A stretch of 64,000 bases of DNA from Salinilacustrithrix sp034522155 (GTDB lineage Bacteria > Actinomycetota > Acidimicrobiia > Acidimicrobiales > Salinilacustritrichaceae): positions 372,001 to 436,000 of the forward strand of contig JAXHLP010000003.1 of NCBI GenBank assembly GCA_034522155.1. Reading direction: 5' to 3'. Positions 44,840 to 53,269 of this stretch are shown one piece after another; within the stretch, counting starts at the first letter, position 1; the number at the start of each line of letters is the position of its first letter. The translations under genes were made by a program, and so were the position numbers. A model generated the notes under the pieces. It ran no database searches, was not told where the DNA came from, and saw nothing but the letters and a program-made list of their open reading frames with translations.

Positions 44840-45113
44840 CAGTCTGCCAGCACAGATCACCGGAATCGGGGATTCAGGTCGAAACCAAACCTCAGAACGG
44901 GCGACCTGCGTGAGCGCATCGTCGGAGAGCACGAAGGAGTCGGAAGCGAGGTCAGCCCGAGCCTCAGCCTCAGCCCGAGCCGAGCCCGAGCCCGGCGAAG
45001 GCCTCGACGCGATCGGCGATTCGCCGGCGGCGACGCCGACCCAGGCCGGGCCCGACTGCACCGGGTCGGCCACTCGCCCACCCGGAACGCACCCGCTAGG
45101 GTCGGCGCCCCTC
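44840..45113. other. Gap with a low-complexity (GCCCGA/GCCTCA) stretch
   Basis: No gene is supported. Positions about 44956-44996 carry near-repeats of AGCCTC and AGCCCGAGC, a simple-sequence tract that reads as Ala/Arg/Glu repeats on the minus strand. Confidence 0.5.
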
Positions 45114-45184
45114 GCGGGTGTAGTTCAATGGCAGAACATGAGCTTCCCAAGCTCACAACGCGGGTTCGATTCCCGTCACCCGCT
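45114..45184 (+). tRNA. tRNA-Gly (anticodon CCC)
   Basis: A 71-base cloverleaf: acceptor GCGGGTG pairs with CACCCGC; D arm GTTC/GAAC; anticodon stem TGAGC/GCTCA with loop TTCCCAA giving anticodon CCC; T arm GCGGG-TTCGATT-CCCGT with the expected TTCGA. The discriminator is T and no CCA is encoded. It would read GGG codons. Confidence 0.95.
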
Positions 45185-45488
45185 CGCTTCGCTTCAACCG
45201 CCCTGGTCACGGAGCTGCGAGGCTCCGGCCGGTCCGGGCCGAACACGGTGATCCCATCCTCGGCGATCTTCGCGGGCGAGCACCGACCACGAGTATCGGT
45301 ACGTCGGAACGGGTGACGACCGCGCCGATCCTTCACCCACCCCGCTGCGAGTGTCGGGTACATCGGGCGGATGCGATCGAGGTGACGATCAGCCAGAGTG
45401 GCGCGGAGATGCTCAACGAGCTGCGGGCGGCTGCGCGGGTGAAGCAGACGGCAGCCCACACGGTCGGCCGCCTCGGCACGGCCCAGCG
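45185..45488. other. Non-coding gap between tRNA-Gly and the DinB-like gene
   Basis: About 300 bases with no firm gene. A 36-codon frame (GTG 45382 to TGA 45492, beginning TISQSGAEMLNELRAAARV) overlaps the alternative start of the next gene by four bases but has no recognisable homology. A half copy of the palindromic element (GACGACCGCGCCGATCCTTC) lies at 45315-45334. Confidence 0.5.
45315..45334. repeat. Half copy of the CGCGCCGATCGGCGCG element
   Basis: GACGACCGCGCCGATCCTTC shares its first 16 bases with the element heads at 11496 and 23431 but lacks the second half of the palindrome and ends in CTTC, as the element tails do. Confidence 0.5.
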
Positions 45489-45497
45489 ATGAGCTTG

Positions 45498-45503
45498 TAC
45501 GTT
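45498..45503 (+). promoter_or_regulatory. -10-like hexamer TACGTT for the DinB-like gene
   Basis: TACGTT ends 6 bases before the preferred ATG at 45510. Confidence 0.45.
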
Positions 45504-45509
45504 CCGGAC

Positions 45510-46199
45510 ATGGCGACACCACAGGACCTGGCGACCGCCTACCGCGACACGAGGGGACGCATCACCGAGCTGTGCCAGGGGATCTCCCCCGACGTGGCGT
45601 CGAGCCGCGTGCCGGCCACGCCGGACTGGAGCGTCCGCGACCTCGTCTCGCACCTCACGGTCATCGCCGCCGAACCGGTGGCGGGCAACCTTCCCGGGAA
45701 CGATCAGCAGGCGTGGATGGACGAAGGCATGGCGAGGCGCCGGGAGGCCTCGGTCGCTGACCTGCTCACTGAGTGGAACGAGGCCGGACCGGCCTTCGAG
45801 GGGATCATCGAGAGCATGGGCGAGGCCCTGCGCAATGTGGTGTACGACGTCGCCGTGCACGAGCACGACCTCCGTCACGCCCTGGGGCGCCCGGGCGCTC
45901 GCGACACGCCGGCGGTGCAGATCGGGCTCGAGGCGCTGCTCGACCAACTCGGCGACCGGGTGCGGGAGCACGAGCTCGCCGCCGTGCGGGTCCGGATCGA
46001 CGACGCCGAGGAGGAGGTCGTGTGCGGCGATGGCAACCCGTCCGTGACGCTGGCGGGCGACCGCTTCGAGCTGTTCCGCCTGCTCGCCAACCGGCGCAGC
46101 CGCAACCAGGTCCTCTCGGCGAGGTGGACCGGCGATCCCGAGCGGTACCTCGGTGCGCTCGAGGCGATGCCGTACCCCGAACAGGACATCGACGAGTAG
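45510..46199 (+). CDS. Maleylpyruvate-isomerase-like / DinB-fold protein
   Basis: A 229-residue protein of the mycothiol-dependent maleylpyruvate isomerase/DinB superfamily, typical of actinobacteria. The N-terminal bundle starts DLATAYRDTRGRITELCQGI with PDWSVRDLVSHLTVIAAEPV, where the conserved His is a metal ligand. A second metal region is VVYDVAVHEHDLRHALGRP, including the HEHD motif with His residues. The C-terminal part has ELFRLLANRRSRNQVLSARW, a common ending. It probably acts on a thiol adduct with mycothiol (inference). I prefer the ATG at 45510; 45489 would add seven residues. Confidence 0.82.
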   Translation: MATPQDLATAYRDTRGRITELCQGISPDVASSRVPATPDWSVRDLVSHLTVIAAEPVAGNLPGNDQQAWMDEGMARRREASVADLLTEWNEAGPAFEGIIESMGEALRNVVYDVAVHEHDLRHALGRPGARDTPAVQIGLEALLDQLGDRVREHELAAVRVRIDDAEEEVVCGDGNPSVTLAGDRFELFRLLANRRSRNQVLSARWTGDPERYLGALEAMPYPEQDIDE

Positions 46200-46217
46200 T
46201 GCGACGCTCGATCGACG

Positions 46218-46461
46218 ACCACCCCTCGGAGAAGATGTCGAGGAAGTGCAGGAAGCCCCGCTCGCCGAACTCGTCGAGTTGGGCGGCGGTGAGGGGGCCG
46301 TCAGCCGCCGCCCCCCGGACGACGGGCTCGATGCGGTCGACGAAATGGGGCTTCAGCCCCAAGCGTGTCGGATAGGGGTCGTGGCGGCGATGCCCGTTCG
46401 CTCCGCCCGGCGCGGGGGCCGAACGCTCCGTGAGATGAGGCTGGTTCGGTGCTGTCGTCAT
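46218..46461 (-). pseudogene. ectD: N-terminal remnant of ectoine hydroxylase
   Basis: From the ATG at 46461 the frame reads RHDPYPTRLGLKPHFVDR, then PLTAAQLDEFGERGFLHFLD and IFSE, which matches the N-terminus of ectoine hydroxylase (DPYPSR... and GPLSAAQLxxF). Homology ends after about 80 codons near 46218; the rest of the 300-residue enzyme, with its Fe/2-oxoglutarate ligands, is missing and the frame runs into antisense of the DinB-like gene. No ectABC genes are in the window. It looks like a truncated relic or an assembly junction. Confidence 0.7.
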
Positions 46462-46588
46462 GATTCGCTCCGCGAGGCTGTGGAAGGGATCGGGGGTACA
46501 GACGATTTCGATGCCGAGGGATGCCTGCAGCGGCGCGCCGGAACCCGGCGCCAAGCCCTCGGTTCCGTCACGGCCGTACCCGAGTGGT

Positions 46589-46602
46589 GTTCTGTTCAGA
46601 AC
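46589..46602. promoter_or_regulatory. Inverted repeat GTTCTG-TT-CAGAAC, possible operator
   Basis: A perfect 6-base inverted repeat with a two-base spacer in the gap between the ectD remnant and the P-type ATPase gene. No regulator can be assigned. Confidence 0.35.
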
Positions 46603-46779
46603 CCGGCGGGACGACGCGTTGTCGAGCTCGGGCACAGCCGCGAGCCCGACTCGACAGCTGACGGGCCACGACGACACTGCGGCCCAGCCTGGATCCGGTG
46701 CGCTCCCCCCAATGACCGACGCCGCCGGCGAGACGGCGACCGGAAGGCCCAGTGTGGCGTCACGATTACCCTGGCGGGA

Positions 46780-46802
46780 TACCCCTCGGGCTCGTGAGGG
46801 TA
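46780..46802 (+). promoter_or_regulatory. Inverted repeat TACCC-N13-GGGTA, possible copper-repressor site
   Basis: TACCC (46780-46784) and GGGTA (46798-46802) flank a GC-rich centre, similar in form to CsoR boxes. It lies 68 bases upstream of the copper-type ATPase. No csoR gene is seen in the window. Confidence 0.4.
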
Positions 46803-46870
46803 GGGAGTTGCCGATCCCCGGGCCAGTGCCGACCCAAGGACCTCGCCCGGCGCACCGAGGAGGCCCACCG

Positions 46871-48913
46871 ATGACCACGGCCGAGCAGCAGACGTCCACC
46901 GGCGCTGAGCCCGACCACGACCACGACCACGGGCACGGCCACGGCGACCACGCCCAGATGTTCCGCCGTCGGTTCTGGTGGAGCCTGGTGCTGTCGGTCC
47001 CGGTGATCGTCGCCAGTCCGACGGTGATGGATTGGCTCGGATACGAGCTCGACTTCACCGGCATCGACCTGATCGGACCGGTGCTCGGTTCGGTGTTGTT
47101 CTTCTGGGCCGGCTGGCCGTTCCTCGAGGGCGGCTGGTCCGAGGCCCGTCGTCGCCAGCCCGGGATGATGCTCCTCATCGGGATGGCCATCACGGTGGCC
47201 TACGTCGCGTCGCTGGCCACCACCTTCGGCTGGTTCGACCTCGAGTTCTGGTGGGAGCTGGCCGCGCTGATCACGATCATGCTGCTGGGCCACTGGCAGG
47301 AGATGAAGGCGATCGGCCAGGCCAGCTCCGCGCTCGAGGCGCTGGCCGAGCTCCTGCCCGACGAGGCCGAACGGGTCGGCGACGACGGCGCCGTCGAAAC
47401 GGTGGCGGCCTCGTCGCTCGACGCGGGCGACGTGGTGCTCGTCCGGCCGGGCGGACGCGTGCCCGCCGACGGCGAGATCGTCGACGGCGCGGCTGAGCTC
47501 GACGAGTCGATGGTCACGGGCGAGTCGAACCCGGTGGCCAAGGACGAAGGCGACCAGGTGGTCGCGGGCACGATCGCCACCGATTCCTCGATCCGCGTCC
47601 GGGTCGACGCCGTCGGCGACGACACCGCGCTGGCCGGGATCCAACGCATGGTGTCGGCCGCGCAGGAGAGCCGAGGTCGCGCCCAGGCGCTCGCCGACCG
47701 GGCCGCCGCGCTGCTCTTCTACGTCGCGACCGCCGCCGCCGTGATCACCTTCGCGTCCTGGGTCGGGCTGGGGAGCACCGACGACGCAGTCGTACGGACC
47801 GTCACCGTGCTGGTCATCGCCTGCCCCCACGCCCTCGGTCTCGCCATCCCGCTCGTCGTGTCGCTCTCGAGCGCGATGGCGGCCCGCAACGGCATCCTCG
47901 TCAAGGATCGGATCGCGCTCGAGCGCATGCGCACGGTCGACGCGGTGCTGTTCGACAAGACCGGCACCCTCACCAAGGGCGAGCACGCGGTCACCGACGC
48001 CGCCGCGGCCGAGGGTCAGGACCTCGACGAGGTGTACCGCATCGCCGGCGCAGTCGAGGCCGACAGCGAGCATCCGCTGGCCCGTGCCATCGTCGCTGCC
48101 GCCCGGGAACGAGGCGAGCTCGCGCGGGCGGAGGACTTCCGGTCGCTGACCGGGCGAGGTGTCGAGGCCACCGTCGAAGGCACCGACTACGCCATCGGTG
48201 GGCCGGCGCTGCTCCGCCAGCAGGACCTCGCGCTGCCCGACTCGCTGCGGTCGGACGTGGACCGCTGGGTCGAGCGAGGTGCGGCGGTGCTCCACCTCAC
48301 CGCCGGCGGGGAGGTCATCGGTGCGTTCGCGCTCGAGGACGAGGTCCGCCCCGAAGCCCGCCGGGCGGTGGACGACCTCCACGAGCGGGGTCTGCAGGTC
48401 GTCATGATCACCGGCGACGCCCAGCAGGTGGCCGACGCGGTCGGCGAGGAGCTCGGCATCGACGAGGTCATGGCCGAGGTGCTGCCCGAGGACAAGGACG
48501 CCAAGGTCGCCGAGCTCCAGGAACGCGGGCTCCGGGTCGCCATGGTCGGCGACGGCGTCAACGACGCGCCGGCCCTCGCCCGCGCCGACGTCGGGCTCGC
48601 CATCGGTGCCGGGACCGACGTCGCCATCGAGTCCGCGGGTGTCGTGCTCGCCTCCAGCGACCCCCGTGGTGTGCTCGGCGTGATCCGGCTGTCCGAGGCC
48701 AGCTACAAGAAGATGGTCCAGAACCTGGCGTGGGCCGCGGGCTACAACGTGCTCGCCCTGCCTCTGGCCGCCGGCGTGCTCGCCTGGGCCGGCTTCGTCC
48801 TGCCTCCCGCCGTCGGCGCCGTGTTGATGAGCGCCTCGACCATCGTCGTCGCCCTCAACGCCCAGCTCCTACGCCGCCTCGACCTCCAGCTCGCGCCCGA
48901 GCCCGCCGGCTGA
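46871..48913 (+). CDS. CopB-type heavy-metal P-type ATPase
   Basis: A 680-residue P1B ATPase exporting copper/silver-type cations. Residues 14-30 are a His-Asp-rich metal-binding tract (DHDHDHGHGHGDHAQ), with no CxxC heavy-metal domain. About eight helices are present. The transport motif is ACPHALGLAIP, that is CPH rather than CPC, typical of P1B-3/CopB. The actuator has SMVTGES, the phosphorylation site is LFDKTGTLTKG, and the hinge is MVGDGVNDAPALA. The ATG at 46871 follows a GAGGAGG ribosome site. A CsoR-like inverted repeat stands upstream. It is convergent with the TadG-like gene. Confidence 0.93.
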   Translation: MTTAEQQTSTGAEPDHDHDHGHGHGDHAQMFRRRFWWSLVLSVPVIVASPTVMDWLGYELDFTGIDLIGPVLGSVLFFWAGWPFLEGGWSEARRRQPGMMLLIGMAITVAYVASLATTFGWFDLEFWWELAALITIMLLGHWQEMKAIGQASSALEALAELLPDEAERVGDDGAVETVAASSLDAGDVVLVRPGGRVPADGEIVDGAAELDESMVTGESNPVAKDEGDQVVAGTIATDSSIRVRVDAVGDDTALAGIQRMVSAAQESRGRAQALADRAAALLFYVATAAAVITFASWVGLGSTDDAVVRTVTVLVIACPHALGLAIPLVVSLSSAMAARNGILVKDRIALERMRTVDAVLFDKTGTLTKGEHAVTDAAAAEGQDLDEVYRIAGAVEADSEHPLARAIVAAARERGELARAEDFRSLTGRGVEATVEGTDYAIGGPALLRQQDLALPDSLRSDVDRWVERGAAVLHLTAGGEVIGAFALEDEVRPEARRAVDDLHERGLQVVMITGDAQQVADAVGEELGIDEVMAEVLPEDKDAKVAELQERGLRVAMVGDGVNDAPALARADVGLAIGAGTDVAIESAGVVLASSDPRGVLGVIRLSEASYKKMVQNLAWAAGYNVLALPLAAGVLAWAGFVLPPAVGAVLMSASTIVVALNAQLLRRLDLQLAPEPAG

Positions 48914-48928
48914 CGGGCCTGAGCCGCG

Positions 48929-50293
48929 TCAGCGCTCGAGGCCGATGCTCTCCTCGGGCACGGCATCGGGCGCGTCCTCGGGCACCACGATGTTGAAGTC
49001 GAATGTGCCGCTGATGCTCGCTGTCCTACCGATGACCTGACCGGTGATGTTGACGGCCTCGCCCCCACCGCTGCCGGTGAACTTGAGCGGGGCGTTCGGT
49101 GCGTAGATCGTACCCAGCTCGAAGTCCGCGGTGCCGTTGATCGTCGACTCCTGTCCGGTGAGCTGGTACACGCTCACTCCCGCGTACGGGCCGGTGTCGG
49201 GCGGGGGCAGCTTCACCGTCCCGTTGCCGTTGAGCGTGAAGGCGCCACCGCCGATCACCAGCGTGACACCGTCGCAGGCGTCGTCCGCCGGGAGCGGCAG
49301 GCTCGTCGCGGTGTTGCTGCAGACGATGTTGCCGCCGTTGAACTCGAAGCCGTGATCGAAGTAGTAGGTCCCTGGTCGCAGGATCCGGTCATCGTTGTTG
49401 CTGGTCACCTTGCAGTTGCTCGTGTAGCGGCCCGGTTCCATCACCGTCGAGTTGCAGTTGCTGAACTCGGTCATGGCAGTGGGGTCGGGCGGATCGAGCG
49501 CGAGGGGATCGTCGAACGGTGGGATCCCCTCGACCGGGTCGCTCGTGATGCAGTCCTCGTCACACGGCGACAACGTGGCAGTACCCACCACGCCGATGTA
49601 GTTGGCGATCAGATCCCAGCTGTTCCCGGAGGAATCGAGGGCACCGCCATTGGACATCGTGCATGAGGAGTTGACCATCACGGAGCCATTCGACGAGAGC
49701 ACCGTCTCCGAGTCGCCACTGAACTCGAGCGCCTTGCACCCCGTGGGCTCGAGCACGACGAGGCCGAAGCCGTAGCCGCCGGTGGAACTGAAGCGGCGGG
49801 CCACCGCGTCGCGGCACACGGTCGGGCTGGTCAGCCCGGCGGCCCCGGCGAAGTTGGTGCTCGTGGGCTGGCAGATCTCGACGAAGATCAGGCTGTGGGA
49901 GAGCGGCGCGCCCGTCCAGGTGCCGACGTAGGGCGTGGCCACCACGATGGTGGCGTCGTCGATCTCGTAGCAGGTCGAGTTGATCGGCGCGTCGCCGGCG
50001 CAGCTCACCGTCGTGGGGGTGCCGGCCGAGTTGGTGACGTTGCGATACAGGACGGCGGCGGCCGCACCGGTGGCCTCGCTCGCGGCCGTGGCGTCGGCCT
50101 CGGCGAGGGGCAGTTCACGGGCGCCGGCGAGCGCGCTCGCGTCGACGTTCGCCTGTGAGTGCCGGGCCACCTGGCGGGCATTGCCGAGGTCGACGGCAAA
50201 GGCCACCATCACGAGGATCGCGACGAGCATCGGTCCGACCAGGACCAGCACGCCGCCCCGGTCCTGGCGCATGCTCCGGCGGCGACTCAACAT
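48929..50293 (-). CDS. TadG-like pilus-assembly/secreted protein
   Basis: A 454-residue protein. Residues 10-40 contain RGGVLVLVGPMLVAILVMVA, a TadE/TadG-type N-terminal membrane helix, followed by FAVDLGNARQVARHSQANVD, a Flp-pilus TadG hallmark, with DASALAGAREL. The remaining 400 residues are a Ser/Thr/Asn/Gly-rich, Cys-containing exported region with beta-repeat character (SGNSWDLIANYIGV, GGGAFTLNGNGTVKLP), possibly an adhesin-like stalk. It begins inside the preceding TadE-like gene (7-base overlap). No tadA/B/C genes are in the window, so export machinery must be elsewhere. Confidence 0.8.
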   Translation of the reverse strand: MLSRRRSMRQDRGGVLVLVGPMLVAILVMVAFAVDLGNARQVARHSQANVDASALAGARELPLAEADATAASEATGAAAAVLYRNVTNSAGTPTTVSCAGDAPINSTCYEIDDATIVVATPYVGTWTGAPLSHSLIFVEICQPTSTNFAGAAGLTSPTVCRDAVARRFSSTGGYGFGLVVLEPTGCKALEFSGDSETVLSSNGSVMVNSSCTMSNGGALDSSGNSWDLIANYIGVVGTATLSPCDEDCITSDPVEGIPPFDDPLALDPPDPTAMTEFSNCNSTVMEPGRYTSNCKVTSNNDDRILRPGTYYFDHGFEFNGGNIVCSNTATSLPLPADDACDGVTLVIGGGAFTLNGNGTVKLPPPDTGPYAGVSVYQLTGQESTINGTADFELGTIYAPNAPLKFTGSGGGEAVNITGQVIGRTASISGTFDFNIVVPEDAPDAVPEESIGLER

Positions 50294-50823
50294 CCCGACC
50301 AGTCCTGTCCGCTCGGGGCCGCCTCTTCGTAGGGAGACGACGTGCTGATTCCCGCGGAGATCGGCTTCTCCATCTTCATGAGGATCGACGACTCGAGGCT
50401 GATGCCGTCGATGCCCGGCACGATGTTCGTGATCGAATCCACGTTCTGCTGGGCGCACACCAACACGCTCCCGTGGTCGGTGGCATCGTCCTCGTCGACG
50501 ACCGGGAAGTACTCGACCCGCACCGCGACGTCGTCTCCGAGCCCGATGCGGTCCTTGGTCACGCAGATGACCTCCTTGACCTCGTCGGGTGCAGCGATGC
50601 TCGTGCACGACGTTCCGGCCGAGCCGTACTGCTGCACCACCGCCTGGCGCGCGCCCTCGCGGACCCCGTTGCGGATCGACTGGTAGTCGTTCAGCGCCAT
50701 CCCGAACTCGATCAGTCCGAACACGATCAGCACGAGGACGGGCGCGACGAGCGCGAACTCGACGAGCGCGGCGCCATCGTCAGCGGGCCCGCGACGGGAC
50801 CGCAGTCGGTTTCTCGGATGCAT
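50287..50823 (-). CDS. TadE-like pseudopilin
   Basis: A 178-residue protein with the TadE signature: DDGAALVEFALVAPVLVLIV, FGLIEFGMALNDYQSIRNGV, then REGARQAVV. It has one N-terminal membrane helix with the conserved Glu, and an extracellular domain with Cys residues that could form disulfides (GTSCTSI, EVICV, VLVCAQ). It precedes and overlaps the TadG-like gene and is divergent from pyrF. The ATG at 50823 is preceded by GGGAGGGAAAA, a plausible ribosome site. Confidence 0.88.
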   Translation of the reverse strand: MHPRNRLRSRRGPADDGAALVEFALVAPVLVLIVFGLIEFGMALNDYQSIRNGVREGARQAVVQQYGSAGTSCTSIAAPDEVKEVICVTKDRIGLGDDVAVRVEYFPVVDEDDATDHGSVLVCAQQNVDSITNIVPGIDGISLESSILMKMEKPISAGISTSSPYEEAAPSGQDWSGC

Positions 50824-50946
50824 TTTTCCCTCCCGGCGCGCCCATCGAGGGTGCGCCTTGGTGCACGTATCGGCATCTGGACGGGCCGACTTGAGAGATT
50901 TCCGGTGATGTCCGGTGCTCGGCCCGGAGCGCTCCCCGTCGCCGGG

Positions 50947-50952
50947 TACCGT
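50947..50952 (+). promoter_or_regulatory. -10-like hexamer TACCGT for pyrF
   Basis: TACCGT ends 8 bases before the GTG at 50961. Confidence 0.5.
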
Positions 50953-50960
50953 CCAGCGGC

Positions 50961-51869
50961 GTGCACCCCGCCGACCGTCTCGACGCCCGCATCGAGGCCA
51001 CCGGGTCGCTCGCCTGCGTCGGGCTCGACCCGCGGCCGACGCTGCTACCGCCGGCGTTGCGCCACCGGGCGATCGCCTCGCACGGCCCGGGCCCGGACGG
51101 CGTGGCCGAGGCGTTCCGGGTCTTCAACGAGGCGGTCATCGACGCCGTGGCCGACGCCTGCGCGTGCGTGAAGCCCCAGGCCGCCTGCTACGAGGCCTAC
51201 GGCGCGGCCGGCTGGCGGGCCCTCGAGCAGACAGCCGCGTACGCGGAGTCGGCCGGGGTCCCGGTGATCCTCGATGCCAAGCGCGGCGACATCGGCTCGA
51301 CGGCCGAGCACTACGGGCAGATGGCCTTCGGCGGTGCACCCGGACTCGACGACGCGCCCGCCCACGGCATCGGTGCATCGTGGGTGACCGTGAACCCCTA
51401 CCTCGGAGCGGACGGGGTCCTCCCGGTGCTCGGTGACCACGGCGCCGGCGTGTTCGTCCTGGTCAGGACGTCGAATCCCTCGAGCGGCGACCTCCAGGAC
51501 ACGCCGGCGGGCGAAGTGACCGTGGCCGAGACGGTGGCCGACCTCGTGCACAGGTGGGGTACCGACCGCCTCGGAGCGCGGGGCTTGTCCGACGTGGGAG
51601 CCGTGGTCGGGGCCACCTACCCGGAGCACGCGCGCGCCCTCCGGCATCGGATGCCCGACACGGTCTTCCTCGTCCCGGGCTACGGGGCTCAGGGCGCGTC
51701 GGCCGCCGATGCGCTGGCCGGAGCACGGGGCGACGGGCGGGGCGTGGTGGTCTCCTCGAGTCGCGACATCATCGGCGCCTGGCAAGCGGCGGTCACCGAC
51801 GACTGGGGCGGGGCGGCACGATCAGCCCTCGACGCCATGAACCGTGACCTGACCACCGCCCGGCGTTGA
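50961..51869 (+). CDS. pyrF: Orotidine 5'-phosphate decarboxylase (type 2)
   Basis: Decarboxylates OMP to UMP. The protein is 302 residues, the longer PyrF type found in mycobacteria. It starts RIEATGSLACVGLDPRP, has the active-site lysines in CACVKPQAACYEAYG and ILDAKRGDIGSTAEHYGQ, NPYLGADGVLPVL, and FLVPGYGAQGASAAD. GTG at 50961 is the family start. Its pathway partner pyrE in this window is damaged. A 46-base gap separates it from murA. Confidence 0.95.
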   Translation: MHPADRLDARIEATGSLACVGLDPRPTLLPPALRHRAIASHGPGPDGVAEAFRVFNEAVIDAVADACACVKPQAACYEAYGAAGWRALEQTAAYAESAGVPVILDAKRGDIGSTAEHYGQMAFGGAPGLDDAPAHGIGASWVTVNPYLGADGVLPVLGDHGAGVFVLVRTSNPSSGDLQDTPAGEVTVAETVADLVHRWGTDRLGARGLSDVGAVVGATYPEHARALRHRMPDTVFLVPGYGAQGASAADALAGARGDGRGVVVSSSRDIIGAWQAAVTDDWGGAARSALDAMNRDLTTARR

Positions 51870-51902
51870 TCCACGCACCCGTATCGAGGAGGTGAGCGGT
51901 CG

Positions 51903-51908
51903 TAGACT
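51903..51908 (+). promoter_or_regulatory. -10-like hexamer TAGACT for murA
   Basis: TAGACT ends 7 bases before the ATG at 51916, favouring that start over the GTG at 51892. Confidence 0.5.
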
Positions 51909-51915
51909 CGCGGCC

Positions 51916-53238
51916 ATGAGTCCCCCCGACGTCAGCCCGTCAGCGTCGTGGGCCGTGGAGCCGTCCGGCCCGCTGCGGGGCGAGATCCGAGTGTCCGGCT
52001 CCAAGAACGCCATCACCAAGCACATGGTGGCGGCGATCATGGGCCACACCCCGTCGACGATCACCAACGTGCCCGACGTCGGCGACGTCGGGATCACGAC
52101 CGAGGTGCTCGAGTCGCTCGGCGTGGGCGTCGACCTCGACGGTGACACCGTGACCATCACCCCGGCCGACGATCTGCAGGCCGAGGTGCCCGTCCGCTAC
52201 TCGGGCCTCAACCGCATCCCGATCCTGCTGCTCGGCCCGCTGCTCCACCTGCGCAGCGAGGCGTTCGTGCCGGTCATGGGGGGCGACAGGATCGGTGCCC
52301 GACCCGTCGACTTCCACGTCGAGGCGCTGCGGTCGTTCGGGGCCGAGGTCGTCGAGGACGACGAGGGCGTGCGGGCCAAGGTCAGCGGTCGCCTCCAGGG
52401 CACCACGATCACGCTGCCCTACCCCTCCGTCGGCGCCACCGAGTCGGTCCTGCTCACCGCGGCCATGGCCGAAGGGCGCACGGTGCTGCGCAACGCCGCG
52501 ACCGAACCCGAGATCATCGAACTGGCGCTGTTCCTCCAACGGATGGGGGCCCGCCTCGAGCTCCAACCGGGCCGGCGCTTCCTCATCGAGGGCGTCGAGC
52601 ACCTCCACGGCGCCCGGACCGCGCTCGCCGGCGACCGGCTCGAGGCGTTCTCCTACCTCGTGGCCGGGCTGGCGACCGGCGGCGAGGTCAGGGTGGCCGG
52701 CTGCCACCAGGACCGGATGGTGACTGCCATCTCGACGCTGCAGCGCATGGGTGCCGAGTTCGACATCAACGACGCCTGGCTCAGCGCCTCGGCCCAGGGC
52801 CTGCACCCGGTCGCCATCCACACCGATACCCATCCCGGGTTCATGACCGACTGGCAGTCGCCGCTGTTCGTGCTCATGACCCAGGCCGAGGGCATGTCGG
52901 TGCTGCACGAGACCGTGTTCGAGGACCGGGTCCAGTATCCCGCGTCGGTCGTCGCCGCCATGGGCGGCGAGATCGAGCTCTTCGACACCTGCCTCGGCGG
53001 TCCCGACTGCCGATTCCACGACACCAACGCCGTCCACTCCGCCGTGGTGCGGGGCGTGTCGAAGCTGCGAGGTGCCCACGTCGAGATCCCCGACGTGCGC
53101 GCCGGGTTCTCCGGTGTCATCGCCGCGGCCGCGGCTGAGGGCTCGTCGGTGATCGGCGGCGTCCACCACCTCGAGCGGGGCTACAACCGGCCGTTCGAGA
53201 CCTTCGAGGCGCTCGGCCTGGAGCTGCGCCAAGCCTGA
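51916..53238 (+). CDS. murA: UDP-N-acetylglucosamine 1-carboxyvinyltransferase (Asp-type, fosfomycin-insensitive form)
   Basis: First committed step of peptidoglycan synthesis. The protein is 440 residues. The N-terminus has RVSGSKNAITKHMVAAIMG with the conserved Lys-Asn pair, and SVGATESVLLTAAMAEG and DYLV-like GDRLEAFSYLVAGLATGG follow. The active-site loop reads VMGGDRIGARPVDFH: the usual PGGC cysteine is Asp at residue 124. This change is known in mycobacteria and gives intrinsic fosfomycin resistance. The C-terminus FSGVIAAAAAEGSSVI and LERGYNRPFETFEALG fit the family. The ATG at 51916 is supported by a TAGACT hexamer 7 bases upstream. Confidence 0.92.
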   Translation: MSPPDVSPSASWAVEPSGPLRGEIRVSGSKNAITKHMVAAIMGHTPSTITNVPDVGDVGITTEVLESLGVGVDLDGDTVTITPADDLQAEVPVRYSGLNRIPILLLGPLLHLRSEAFVPVMGGDRIGARPVDFHVEALRSFGAEVVEDDEGVRAKVSGRLQGTTITLPYPSVGATESVLLTAAMAEGRTVLRNAATEPEIIELALFLQRMGARLELQPGRRFLIEGVEHLHGARTALAGDRLEAFSYLVAGLATGGEVRVAGCHQDRMVTAISTLQRMGAEFDINDAWLSASAQGLHPVAIHTDTHPGFMTDWQSPLFVLMTQAEGMSVLHETVFEDRVQYPASVVAAMGGEIELFDTCLGGPDCRFHDTNAVHSAVVRGVSKLRGAHVEIPDVRAGFSGVIAAAAAEGSSVIGGVHHLERGYNRPFETFEALGLELRQA

Positions 53239-53269
53239 CCGCCACGGGGAAGTGACGACGGAGTCGGAT

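Larger units (their letters stand above)
46462..46870. other. Non-coding gap upstream of copB
   Basis: A 409-base gap with no supported gene on either strand; long frames here read as low-complexity Pro/Arg/Ser. It contains the palindrome GTTCTG-TT-CAGAAC (46589-46602) and a CsoR-like inverted repeat (46780-46802). Confidence 0.6.

Noticed and set aside
45382..45492. 36-codon frame overlapping the DinB-like gene start
   Set aside because: It has a tempting four-base overlap with the alternative ATG at 45489, but no recognisable family, no ribosome site, and the preferred start of the next gene is 45510.
46460..46870. N-terminal extension of the copper ATPase
   Set aside because: The extra 137 codons are low-complexity and precede a strong ribosome site and the His-rich start at 46871.
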